A model generated the notes under the pieces. That model was not told the origin of the DNA. It ran no database searches and saw only the letters and a program-made list of their open reading frames with translations. This document shows, piece after piece, positions 7,554-17,024 of a stretch of 64,000 bases of DNA (position 1 is its first letter; every line of letters starts with the position of its first letter). This stretch comes from Streptomyces canus (lineage in GTDB: Bacteria > Actinomycetota > Actinomycetes > Streptomycetales > Streptomycetaceae): assembly GCF_030815415.1 (NCBI RefSeq), contig NZ_JAUSWW010000001.1, forward strand, positions 8,804,001-8,868,000, given 5' to 3'. The position numbers and the translations under genes were made by a program.

Positions 7554-9000
7554 CCCAGGACAGGCCGTCCGGTGTGACGGCCAGGCCGTCGGGGCCGGCC
7601 GGGCCGGGGTCGTCGAGCGGGCCGCCGTAAAGGGCCTGCTCCTGAAGGTCGTTGCCGGTGCGGAAGGTCTCGCCGACGACCGGGGCGGACAACAGCGGGT
7701 TGATACGGTCGTCGGAGACCGCCAACTGGCTGACCGCGCTGTCGAGTTGAGCCGCCGAGGTGTGCCAGTCCGCACGGACGACCGCGGTGTCGCCGGACAC
7801 CAGTCCGCCCGCCAGCTCGGCGAACGCGGCGGCCTCGCCGAGCTCCACCTCGGTGATCTTCTTCGCCGACCAGAAGTACGAGTCCTCGTTGCGCTCCATG
7901 TCGTAGAAGGAGATCAGGAAGTCGTAGAACACGCGGTACTCGCGGCGGTAGCGGGCCTCGAACTCGGCGAAGCCCCGTTCCTCGGGCACGCTGCCGTCCA
8001 GCGCGGAGTTCACCGAACGGGCGGCGAGCAGGGCGCCGTAGGTGGCCAGATGGACGCCGGAGGACAGCACGGGGTCCACGAAGCACGCGGCGTCGCCGAC
8101 CAGCGCCATGCCCGGAGTCCAGAAGGACTTCTTCCAGTACGACCAGTCCCTGCGCACCCGCACCTGGTCGTACGGCGGCTCGGTCGCCTCCGGTACGCCC
8201 GCCACCAGCCGGCTCACCTCGGGGCAGGCCGCGATCATGTCCCGCCACGCGGCCCGCGCGTCGCGCTGGACGGCCGGTGTGTGCTCGGGGGAGATCACCG
8301 CGCCGACACTCGTCAGGTCGTCGCGCAGCGGGATGTACCAGAGCCAGCCGGCGTCGAACGCGGCGCAGAAGATGTTGCCGCTGTTCGGCTCGGGCAGCCG
8401 GGCCCCGCCCGCGAAGTAGCCGAACACGGCGAGGTTGCGGAAGAAGTCGGAGTACACGCGCCCACCGCCGACCCCGCCGTGGATCCGGCTGGTGTTCCCG
8501 GACGCGTCGATGACGTAAGGGGCGTATGCCGTACGGGAATTGCCGTCGGCGTCGGTGTACTCGACGCCCCGCACCCGCTCGTCGTCGGCGACCAGGCGAC
8601 GCACCGGGCTGCCCTCGCGGACCTCGACGCCTGCCCGCTGGGCACCGCGCAGCAGGATCTCGTCGAACCGTGAGCGCTCCACCTGGAAGGCCGTCGCGGT
8701 GGGCTCGGGCACACGCGGCGTCATCGCGAAGGAGAACTGCCACGGCTCGGGGTCACGACCCCAGCGCAGCGTGCCGCCGCGCTTGAGGGTGAAGCCGGCC
8801 TGCTGCACCTCGTCGGCGACGCCGAGGATGCGGCACAGACCGTGGACCGTGGCGGGCAGGAGCGACTCGCCGATCTGGTAGCGCGGGAAGGTCTCCCGCT
8901 CCAGCAGCAGGACCCGGTGTCCGCGCTTGGCCACGACGGTCGCGGCGGTTGATCCCGCGGGCCCGCCGCCGACGACGATCAGGTCGTACTCCTGGGTCAT
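7543..9000 (-). CDS. Flavin-dependent halogenase
   Basis: The 485-residue protein begins with the FAD dinucleotide motif VVGGGPAGS (residues 9-17). PRYQIGESLLP follows, then TLKRGGTLRWG, whose Lys73 aligns with the Lys that forms the chlorinating species in flavin halogenases. WLWYIPL matches the WxWxIP halogenase motif, and GDAACFVDPVLSSGVHLATYGA is the second FAD/active-site region. Overall it looks like the group that halogenates phenol or pyrrole rings on carrier proteins rather than free tryptophan; this is inferred from motif style only. It starts 37 bp after the PKS stop on the same strand, so the two form an operon. No flavin reductase gene is present nearby. Confidence 0.87.
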   Translation of the reverse strand: MTQEYDLIVVGGGPAGSTAATVVAKRGHRVLLLERETFPRYQIGESLLPATVHGLCRILGVADEVQQAGFTLKRGGTLRWGRDPEPWQFSFAMTPRVPEPTATAFQVERSRFDEILLRGAQRAGVEVREGSPVRRLVADDERVRGVEYTDADGNSRTAYAPYVIDASGNTSRIHGGVGGGRVYSDFFRNLAVFGYFAGGARLPEPNSGNIFCAAFDAGWLWYIPLRDDLTSVGAVISPEHTPAVQRDARAAWRDMIAACPEVSRLVAGVPEATEPPYDQVRVRRDWSYWKKSFWTPGMALVGDAACFVDPVLSSGVHLATYGALLAARSVNSALDGSVPEERGFAEFEARYRREYRVFYDFLISFYDMERNEDSYFWSAKKITEVELGEAAAFAELAGGLVSGDTAVVRADWHTSAAQLDSAVSQLAVSDDRINPLLSAPVVGETFRTGNDLQEQALYGGPLDDPGPAGPDGLAVTPDGLSWVKA

Positions 9001-9037
9001 ACGGCAACTCCTGTTTCCCCGGTGCGATGTGGGTGGA

Positions 9038-12000
9038 TCATGCCGTCAGCCAGGCGCGCATCGCGGCGGCCGTGGTGTCGGCATCGTGGTGGACGAGGGT
9101 GTAGTGGTCGCCGGGGACGTCCGCGGTGTCGTGCGGCAGGGGCCAGCGCGGCAGCCAGTCCCCGTCGGGGTCGATGCGGCGCATCTGCGCGGTCGGCCGA
9201 CCCCGCACCAGGAGAGCCGGGACCGGTGACGGCTCGGGGTCCCAGTTCTCCAGCACGCGCGCGTAACCCCCGCCGGCGATCAGCAGCGAGTCCTCGAACT
9301 CGGCGACGACGTCGTCCGGCAGCTCCGCGCCGGCGGTCATCAGGGCCAGCGCCCGTTCGTCGTCACGGCGCAGCACGCCCGCGTGGGCGTCGAGCAGGAT
9401 CAGCCCGGCCGGCGGCCGCCCCGACCGTGCGAGCTCGCGCGCCACGGCGTGCGCGATCGCGCCCCCGGCGCAGTAGCCCACGAGGACGACCGGCCCCTGG
9501 GACGACAGAGCGCCCACCGCGTCGACGTGTGTCCGTACGACGGCGGCCGCACTGTCCGGCACGGCCTTGCGGGCACCGAGACCGGGGTGCTCCAGCAGGA
9601 ACACGTCGCGCTCGCCGTCGAACTGTTTGGCCAGCCCGGTGGGGACGCGATGGTACGGCGTGAGGTAGTCCGGGATGTACGCCAGCGTGGTGCCCGCACC
9701 CCGCGCCAGCCGGACCGGGTCGACCGCGTACCGGCCGCGCTCGGCGGCGGTGAAGGACGGGAGGGCGTGGGACGCCAGGTAACGCAGCCCCATCGCCTCC
9801 AACGGGCCGCGCTCGCGCAGGACCTGGTGGTACAGGGGGCCGAAGCGGTAGGAGGACGGCGCGTCCCCGCCGTTGCCGTCTTCGGCATCGCCCCCGGTTT
9901 CGGTCTCGGCGTCCGGAAGGGCTTCTCGCAAGGCGTCGTGGAGGTGCGCGGCCAGCGAGTGCGGCGTCGGATGGTCGAACACGATCGTGGACGCCAGCCG
10001 CACGCGCGTGAACGCGCTGAGCCGGTTGCGGAACTGCACCGCCATCAGCGAGTCGAAGCCGAGTTCCCCGAAGGCGCGATCGGTGGGAAGCGCGGCCTGG
10101 TCCTCGAAGCCCAGCAGCAGGGCGAGTTCGGCGCGGATCAGCTCGACCAGCACGCCCTCCCGCTCGTGCGCCGGGACGGAGGCGAGCCGCTCCCGCCAGG
10201 CGCCGGGTGCCTGCGCGGCGGCGGTCGGGGCGGCGGCCGGGCGCTTCGGCACGAGGTCCGTGAGGACCGGCGGGGTGGCCGGACCGCCGAGCGCCCCCAG
10301 GTTCAGCGGGATCGGCACCAGCACCGGCTCGGGGGTCCGCAGCGCCCGGTCGAGCAACTCGATGCCCTCCTCCTCGTCGACCGACAGGACACCGCCGTCG
10401 CCGAGTCGGCGCGCCGGGACCTGGGCCGCCATGCCGTCGTCCCCGGCCGTGATCCACGGGCCCCAGGCCAGGGCCTGAGCAGGGAGGCCCTGGGCGACGC
10501 GATGCCGGGCGAGCGCGTCGAGAAAGCCGTTGGCCGCCGCGTAGTTGGCCTGTCCGGGGCGGCCCAGCACACCCGCGGCCGAGGAGTAGAGCACAAACGC
10601 GGACAGCCCGAGGCCCTTGGTGGCCTCGTGCAGATGCCAGGCGCCGTCCGCCTTCGGCGCGAGCACGGCCGCCAACCGCTGGGGGGTGAGGCCGTCCACG
10701 ACTCCGTCGTCCACGACCCCGGCGAGATGGAACACCGCCGTCAGTGCCGGCCGACAGGACGCGACCAGGGCGTCCACGGCGGCGCGGTCGCTCACCTCGC
10801 AGGCCGCCGTGCGCACGGCCGCGCCGAGTTCGGCGGCCCATTCGGGCGTACGACCGCTGCGGTTCACCAACAGCAGGTGGCGGACCCCGTGTTCGGCCAC
10901 CAGATACCGGGCGAGGCCCGCGCCGAGCGCACCCGTGCCGCCGGTGATGAGTACCGTCCCCTCGGGATTGAGGACGGGCGCCGCCGCCTGGGGCCGTACC
11001 GGGGTCAGCCGGGGCGCGAGAACGGCGCCGTCCTCCAGGGCGACCTGGGGTTCGCCGGTGCGCAGCGCCGCGTCGAGGTCCGCCGGGGACACGGGGCCAC
11101 CGCGGCGGTCGACCAGCACGATCCGGCCGGGGTGCTCGGACTGGGCGCTGCGGACGAGTCCGGCGACCGCGGCCTGCGCCGGGTCGGGATCGTCGCCCGT
11201 GGCGTTGTGGGTGAGCACCAGGAGCCGCCCCGGCCGCGCGTCGGCGATCCAGCCCCGTACGCCCGCGAGCGTGGCGGTGAGCAGTGCCAACGCGCGGTCG
11301 GGCAGGGCGGTTGCCGCGTCCGGTCCCGTCAGGTCGAGCAGTTCGTGCCGCGTGTCGCCGTCGCCGGCCGCCGTCACGGGCCGCCAGGCAATGCGGTACA
11401 ACTCGGCCTCGACAGCGGGGCGTTGGTCGGGAAGGACTCGCGTGACCAGGGACTCGACCGTGGCGATCGGCTGTCCGGCGTGGTCGGTGAGGGCGACCCG
11501 GAACTCGTCCGGGCCGAGCCGCTCCAGCTGGGCCCGGGCGGAGGTGGCGCCGGTGGCGTGCACCGTCAGTCCGGCGCAGGTGAGCGGGACCCGTGCCTCG
11601 CCCGAGCCGCCCTCCGCGAGGAGCGCGGCGTGCAGCGCCGCGTCGAGGAGCGCGGGATGCAGGGTGTACGAGCCGGCCGTCGCCGCTTCCCGGGGTGGCA
11701 GGGCCAGTTCGGCGAACAGGGACGTGCCACGGCGCCACAGCGTCGTCACCGCTCGGAAGGCCGGACCGTAGTGGTGGCCGTGCGCGGCGAGCCGGTCGTA
11801 GTCGACCGGCAGCCGCTCGGCACCGGCGGGCGGCCACGTCGCGCGCGCAACGACGGGCGCCGCGGCGGCCGGGGCGATGGTCGCGGTGGCGTGCCGCGTC
11901 CACGTGTCGCCCGCCCGGGCCCAGACCGTGACCGGCCGGTGCCCCGCCTCGTCCGGACCGTCGGTGACGACCTGAAGGCGCACCGGCTCCGGCTCCGGCA

Positions 12001-15000
12001 GGACCAGCGGCTCCCGGAAGGCCAGCTCGGTCAGCCGGACCGGGCCCGATGTCCCGGCCGCGTGGCAGACCAGCTCGGCGAACGCCGACGCGGGTACCAG
12101 GACCCGGCCGCCGATCACATGGTCGGCGAGCCAGGACTGGCGTACGACGGACAGCACCCCCGTGTGCCGCACGCCCGGTCCGTCGGCGTCCGGCTGCGGC
12201 TCGCCCAGCAGCGGATGCCCGGCCGGGGCGGCGTGCCGTAGCGCGTCCAGCCAGTAGCGCTGCCGCTGGAACGGGTAGGTGGGCAGCGGGCGGCGACGGG
12301 CACCGCTGCCCGCGTACACCGACCGCCAGTCGACCGGCACGCCCTGCACATGGAGTGCGGCCAGCCACGCGAGCGCGCCCCGGGCGTCGGCGCAGGGCGT
12401 GAACACCGCGCCCGCGTCCGGGGCGACACAGTCCTCGGCCGCGACACTGAGGGCGGCGGCCGGACCGGCCTCGACGAACGCCGTCACGCCCGCTTCCGCC
12501 AGCCAGTTCACCGCGTCGGCGAACCGGACGGTCTCGCGGACCTGCCGTACCCAGTAGTCGGCGCCGGCGAGCGCCTCGGGCTCGGGGCGGCCGGTCACCG
12601 TGGACACCACCGGTACCGACGGCCGGTGGTAGGTCACGGTCTCGGCGACCGCCCGGAACTCGGCCAGCATCGGGTCGAGCAGTGGCGAGTGGAAGGCGTG
12701 ACTCACCCGCAGCCGTGTGCTCCGGCCGCCGAGCGAGTCGGCCAGCGCGGTCACCGCCTCCTCGTCTCCGGACACCACCACGGACGCCGGCCCGTTGACC
12801 GCGGCGATCGCGACGCGACCGCGCGCCTCGCCGAGCCGGCGTGCCACCTCGGCCTCCGGTGCCCGCACCGCGATCATCGCGCCACCGGCGGGCAGCGCGG
12901 CCATCAGCCGCCCGCGTGCGGCGACCAGCCGGACCGCGTCGCCGAGCGAGAACACACCGGCGAGGTACGCGGCCGCCAGCTCGCCGACCGAGTGACCGAC
13001 CAGGTAGTCCGGCCGTACACCCCAGTCGGCGAGCAAGATGTGCACGGCCACCTCGAAGGCGAACAGCGCCGGTTGCGCGTAGTCCGTGCGGTCCAGCAGG
13101 TCGCCGTCGGGATCATCGATCACTTCCCGCAGCGGCCGGTCCAGCAACGGCCCGAACCACGCGCACACTTCGGAGAACGCCGCGTCGAACACGGGGAAGG
13201 CCGCCGCCAGTTCACGGCCCATGCCGGCCCGCTGCGTGCCCTGGCCGGCGCAGAGCAGCGCCAGCTTGGGCGTTCCGCGCACGGTGTTCCTGAGCAGCGC
13301 CGGACCGTCCTCCCCGGCCGCCAACCGCCGTAGACCGGCCAGCAGTTCGGAGGCGTCGGAGCCCAGGACGGCCGCGCGGTGAGGCAGGGGAGCCCTGGTG
13401 GTCGCCAGTGAGTACGCGATGTCCAGCGCGGCTTCACCGGTCGCGCCCGAAGCGGCGTCCGCGTCCGCCAGTGTCACCGCGAGCTTCCCGGCGTGGGCCC
13501 GGAGACCGGCCGCGTCGCCGCCGCTCACCAGCCAGGAGGCCACGGGCAGTCGACGCGTGGCCCCGGCCGTGCCGTCGGCCTCCGACGGCTGCTCGATGAT
13601 CACATGCGCGTTGGTGCCCCCGATACCGAACGAGGAGACCGCCGCCCGGCGCGGCCGGTCGCGCCGCGGCCACGGCCGCGCCCGGTCGAGCAGCCGCACC
13701 GCTCCCGCGGACCAGTCCACGTGCGGCGACGGCCGCTCCGCGTACAGCGAGCGGGGCAGTTCGCTGTGGTGCATCGCCTCGATCATCTTGATCACGCCGG
13801 CCACCCCGGCCGCAGCCTGCGAGTGCCCGAGGTTCGACTTGACCGAGCCCAGCCACACCGGGTCGGCCCGGTCACGGTCCTGCCCGTAGGTGGCCAGCAC
13901 GGCACCCGCCTCGATCGGGTCGCCGAGCGCGGTGCCCGTGCCGTGTCCCTCGACCACGTCCACGTCGGCCGGGCCGAGGCCCGCGTCGGCCAGCGTCAGC
14001 CGGATCAGCTCGCGCTGCGCCTCGCCGTTGGGGGCCGTCAGCCCGTTGGACGCGCCGTCGGAGTTCACCGCGGACCCGCGCAGCACGGCCAGCACCGGAT
14101 GGCCGTTGCGCCGGGCGTCCGACAGCTTCTCCAACAGCACCAGGCCCACGCCCTCAGCCCACGCGGTGCCTTCCGCGTCCGCCGCGAACGACCGGCACCG
14201 GCCGTCCGCCGACAGCCCGCGCTGCCGGCTGAACGCGATGAACGGCTGCGGGCTCGACAGCACCGTCACGCCACCGGCCAGCGCGAGCGTGCACTCGCCC
14301 GCCCGCAGCGCCCTTGCCGCCAGGTCCATCGCGACCAGCGACGACGAACACGCCGTGTCGACGGTCATCGTCGGGCCGCGCAGGCCCAGGACGTACGAGA
14401 TGCGGCCCGAGGCCACACTGCCCGACGACCCGATGCCGATGTGCGACTCCAGCTCGTGCGGCGAAAGGCCGGTTCCGTAACCGGCGTGCATCAGACCGAC
14501 GTACACCCCGGTGCTGGAGCCGCGCAGCGACGGCGCGGGGATGCCGGCGCGTTCCAGCGTCTCCCAGGCCACCTCGAGGAGCAGCCGGTGCTGGGGGTCC
14601 GTGGCCAGTGCCTCGCGCGGGGAGATGCCGAAGAACAGCGGGTCGAAGTCGGCCACATTGTCCAGGAAGCCGCCGCGCCGGGTGTAGGTCGTGCCGAGCC
14701 GGTCGGGGTCGGGATGGACGAGGGCGTCGATGTCCCAGCCGCGGTCGGTGGGGAAGTCGCCGGTGGCGTCCACGCCCTCGGAGACCAGCCGCCACAGGTC
14801 CTCGGGCGAGCTCACGCCGCCCGGGTAACGGCAGCCGACGGCCACGATCGCCACCGGTTCGGCCTCCGGGCCACGGCGCGCGGCGGTCGTCGCGGCAGCG
14901 GGGGAGGACGCGGGAGCGGGGGTGTCACCGCTCATCCGGCTGTCCAGGTAGGCGGCGACCGCGGCCGGGTTCGGATGGTCCCAGACCAGCGTCGCCGGCA

Positions 15001-16774
15001 GCCGCAGTCCGGTGCGCAGACTGAGCCGGTGCCACAAGGTCATGGCGTCCAGCGAGGTCAGGCCGAGATCGGCGAACGCGATGCCGGGATCGGCCGCCGC
15101 GCCCCGGATCGCCTCGGCCTGAGCGCACACCAACTCCGTGAGCGCGGTGCGTCGTTCACCGGCCGTGAGACCGGCCAGCCGGGCCAGTTCCGGCGCCGGC
15201 GGACGCTCGGCGAGCGTCTCGCGCAACACCGCCCGCCGGGGTTTGCCCGCCGCCGTGCGCGGGACGGCCGGCGTGAACAGGACCTCCTCGGGCACCTTGT
15301 GCGCCGACAGCACCTCGGCGCATCCCCGCAGCAGACCGGCCGGGTCGAGCGACTGCTCCGCCGGCACCACGAACGCCACCGGGACCTCGCCGAGCAGCGG
15401 ATGCTCCCGTGCCACCACGGCCGCGTCGCGCACCCCGGGCAGCGAGCGCAGCACCCGCTCGACCTCGGCGGGGTCGACGTTCTCGCCGCCGCGCACGATC
15501 CGGTCGCCCAGCCGGCCGGTGACGGTCAGAACGCCGTCCGCTCCGAGCCGGCCCAGGTCGCCCGTGCGGTACCAGCCGTCGCGCACGGCATCGGCGCTCG
15601 CCTCGGGTCGATTGTGGTAGCCGAGCATGACACCGGGGCCACGTACCCAGATCTCACCCTCGCCGCCGACCGAGTCCTCGGCGCCGACCGCGTCCAGTCC
15701 GCTGTCGGGGTCGACCAGGCGGACCTCCATGCCGGGCACCGGAGTGCCGCTGCCGCCCCGCGCCCGCGGCCCGCTCAGCGCCTCCATCGCGATCTTGCCG
15801 CACGTCTCGGTGGAGCCGTAGCCGTCCAGGAGCGGTGCGCCGAACCGCCGCTCGGCCTCCTCCCGCAGATCCGCGTCGCTCGGTGCGCCCGCGGTGACGC
15901 ACACCCGCAGCGAGGGCACCGAGCCCAGGCCGCTGTCGAGCAGCTGCCGGAAGGTGAGCGGCACGCCGCCCAGCACGGTCGGCTCGAACTCGCCGATCAG
16001 CCTGACCAGTCGGACCGGGTCCGGCGCCGAGGTGATCCGCGCGCTCGCCCCGGCCACGGTCGTGCCCAGTACACAGAGGGAGTGGGCATAGGTGTGGGCC
16101 AGGGGCAGCGGCCAGAGCACGCGGTCCGTGTCCGTGAGCCCCAGCCGTGGCAGATAGCAGGCGAACGAGGACCAGAGCGCGGACCGTTGGCTGGACACGG
16201 CCGCCGTGGGCGCTCCGGAGGTGCCGGAGGTGTAGAGCAGCCAGGCCGGTTCGTCCAGCCCGAGATCGTCACGGGGAGCGACCGAGCCCCCGGCCTCAAG
16301 GCTGCCTCCGGCCAAGTGCGCGCCCCCGGCGATGAGTTCGTCGATGTGCGAGGCATCGTCCGGCACCTCGCCCTCGCCGGTCACCACCAGACGCACCGAC
16401 CGTCCGGCGACCATTCCGGCGATGCGCGGCAGGCGCCGCTGATCGGTGACGACCACGGCCGGATCACAGTCGGCCAGCAGGTACGCGAGTTCGGCATGGG
16501 TGGCGCGCGGAGGCAGCGGTACACCGACCGCCGCGGCACGGACGGTGGCCAGCAGTCCCTCGACCAGCTCCACGCTGTTGTCCAGGCAGAACGCCACCCG
16601 GGTACCGCGCTCGACCCCGAGTCCGGCCGCCAACCGGGCGGTCCGACGGTCCAGTTCGGCCCAGCTGACACCGCGCCGGTCGTCGGCGAACGCGAGCTTC
16701 TCGCCGTACCGCACGGCGTTCTCCGCGAGCAGCTCCGCCACCGGCCGAACCACGACCGCTTCCGCCAAACCCAT
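9038..16774 (-). CDS. Single-protein type I PKS: AMP-ligase-ACP-KS-AT-DH-KR-ACP-TE
   Basis: The 2578-residue protein starts at an ATG with AGGAGG 7 bp upstream (longer frame to 16846 rejected). Domains: acyl/aryl-AMP ligase about 10-525 (YTSGTSGAP at 181, YRTGDLG at 402, PRTAAGK at 505); ACP1 (Ser574); KS about 638-1062 (DTACSSS with Cys809, EGHGTGT, NLGH); AT about 1168-1450 (GHSVGE with Ser1262; HAFH at 1359, malonyl type); DH about 1518-1785 (HVIGGRVLVP with His1552; Asp1711); KR about 1935-2110 (GGTGALG, VDD of B-type, Tyr2078); ACP2 (Ser2242); TE about 2360-2578. All domains look intact, so it could load an acid, extend it with malonyl units to beta-hydroxy or alkene products, and release it. 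In the TE the nucleophile is Cys2435 (GYCAGG) instead of Ser, with Asp2462 and His2557. The starter acid is unknown. The partner halogenase is immediately downstream. Confidence 0.93.
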   Translation of the reverse strand: MGLAEAVVVRPVAELLAENAVRYGEKLAFADDRRGVSWAELDRRTARLAAGLGVERGTRVAFCLDNSVELVEGLLATVRAAAVGVPLPPRATHAELAYLLADCDPAVVVTDQRRLPRIAGMVAGRSVRLVVTGEGEVPDDASHIDELIAGGAHLAGGSLEAGGSVAPRDDLGLDEPAWLLYTSGTSGAPTAAVSSQRSALWSSFACYLPRLGLTDTDRVLWPLPLAHTYAHSLCVLGTTVAGASARITSAPDPVRLVRLIGEFEPTVLGGVPLTFRQLLDSGLGSVPSLRVCVTAGAPSDADLREEAERRFGAPLLDGYGSTETCGKIAMEALSGPRARGGSGTPVPGMEVRLVDPDSGLDAVGAEDSVGGEGEIWVRGPGVMLGYHNRPEASADAVRDGWYRTGDLGRLGADGVLTVTGRLGDRIVRGGENVDPAEVERVLRSLPGVRDAAVVAREHPLLGEVPVAFVVPAEQSLDPAGLLRGCAEVLSAHKVPEEVLFTPAVPRTAAGKPRRAVLRETLAERPPAPELARLAGLTAGERRTALTELVCAQAEAIRGAAADPGIAFADLGLTSLDAMTLWHRLSLRTGLRLPATLVWDHPNPAAVAAYLDSRMSGDTPAPASSPAAATTAARRGPEAEPVAIVAVGCRYPGGVSSPEDLWRLVSEGVDATGDFPTDRGWDIDALVHPDPDRLGTTYTRRGGFLDNVADFDPLFFGISPREALATDPQHRLLLEVAWETLERAGIPAPSLRGSSTGVYVGLMHAGYGTGLSPHELESHIGIGSSGSVASGRISYVLGLRGPTMTVDTACSSSLVAMDLAARALRAGECTLALAGGVTVLSSPQPFIAFSRQRGLSADGRCRSFAADAEGTAWAEGVGLVLLEKLSDARRNGHPVLAVLRGSAVNSDGASNGLTAPNGEAQRELIRLTLADAGLGPADVDVVEGHGTGTALGDPIEAGAVLATYGQDRDRADPVWLGSVKSNLGHSQAAAGVAGVIKMIEAMHHSELPRSLYAERPSPHVDWSAGAVRLLDRARPWPRRDRPRRAAVSSFGIGGTNAHVIIEQPSEADGTAGATRRLPVASWLVSGGDAAGLRAHAGKLAVTLADADAASGATGEAALDIAYSLATTRAPLPHRAAVLGSDASELLAGLRRLAAGEDGPALLRNTVRGTPKLALLCAGQGTQRAGMGRELAAAFPVFDAAFSEVCAWFGPLLDRPLREVIDDPDGDLLDRTDYAQPALFAFEVAVHILLADWGVRPDYLVGHSVGELAAAYLAGVFSLGDAVRLVAARGRLMAALPAGGAMIAVRAPEAEVARRLGEARGRVAIAAVNGPASVVVSGDEEAVTALADSLGGRSTRLRVSHAFHSPLLDPMLAEFRAVAETVTYHRPSVPVVSTVTGRPEPEALAGADYWVRQVRETVRFADAVNWLAEAGVTAFVEAGPAAALSVAAEDCVAPDAGAVFTPCADARGALAWLAALHVQGVPVDWRSVYAGSGARRRPLPTYPFQRQRYWLDALRHAAPAGHPLLGEPQPDADGPGVRHTGVLSVVRQSWLADHVIGGRVLVPASAFAELVCHAAGTSGPVRLTELAFREPLVLPEPEPVRLQVVTDGPDEAGHRPVTVWARAGDTWTRHATATIAPAAAAPVVARATWPPAGAERLPVDYDRLAAHGHHYGPAFRAVTTLWRRGTSLFAELALPPREAATAGSYTLHPALLDAALHAALLAEGGSGEARVPLTCAGLTVHATGATSARAQLERLGPDEFRVALTDHAGQPIATVESLVTRVLPDQRPAVEAELYRIAWRPVTAAGDGDTRHELLDLTGPDAATALPDRALALLTATLAGVRGWIADARPGRLLVLTHNATGDDPDPAQAAVAGLVRSAQSEHPGRIVLVDRRGGPVSPADLDAALRTGEPQVALEDGAVLAPRLTPVRPQAAAPVLNPEGTVLITGGTGALGAGLARYLVAEHGVRHLLLVNRSGRTPEWAAELGAAVRTAACEVSDRAAVDALVASCRPALTAVFHLAGVVDDGVVDGLTPQRLAAVLAPKADGAWHLHEATKGLGLSAFVLYSSAAGVLGRPGQANYAAANGFLDALARHRVAQGLPAQALAWGPWITAGDDGMAAQVPARRLGDGGVLSVDEEEGIELLDRALRTPEPVLVPIPLNLGALGGPATPPVLTDLVPKRPAAAPTAAAQAPGAWRERLASVPAHEREGVLVELIRAELALLLGFEDQAALPTDRAFGELGFDSLMAVQFRNRLSAFTRVRLASTIVFDHPTPHSLAAHLHDALREALPDAETETGGDAEDGNGGDAPSSYRFGPLYHQVLRERGPLEAMGLRYLASHALPSFTAAERGRYAVDPVRLARGAGTTLAYIPDYLTPYHRVPTGLAKQFDGERDVFLLEHPGLGARKAVPDSAAAVVRTHVDAVGALSSQGPVVLVGYCAGGAIAHAVARELARSGRPPAGLILLDAHAGVLRRDDERALALMTAGAELPDDVVAEFEDSLLIAGGGYARVLENWDPEPSPVPALLVRGRPTAQMRRIDPDGDWLPRWPLPHDTADVPGDHYTLVHHDADTTAAAMRAWLTA

Positions 16775-16950
16775 CGGGCCTCCTGTCAGGGGGAGTCCGC
16801 ACCGCGGCGGATCTTGAAGCAGCGTACGTCGGTGAACGACAACCATGGCCGAAACCCGGCCAGTTGACCGGGAGGGGGCCGTCGGAAGGGGACCGTTCGT
16901 TGGTATGGACCTGTTCGTGATCGGCCGCTAGGCTCTGCCGCGCCACACCC

Positions 16951-16966
16951 CTGAGAGCGCTCTCAG
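16951..16966. promoter_or_regulatory. 16-bp perfect palindrome, CebR/LacI-type operator
   Basis: CTGAGAGCGCTCTCAG is a perfect palindrome with a central CG, 58 bp before the protease start. It resembles the CebR box of streptomycetes (TGGGAGCGCTCCCA), the operator of a sugar-responsive LacI regulator. It may tie the secreted protease to carbon signals. The rest of 16775-17024 holds only promoter-length sequence. Confidence 0.55.
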
Positions 16967-17024
16967 AGATCCACTGCTCCTGCGGTTCCACCCCACTCCA
17001 CTGGAACGACGAAGGGCAACCCCC

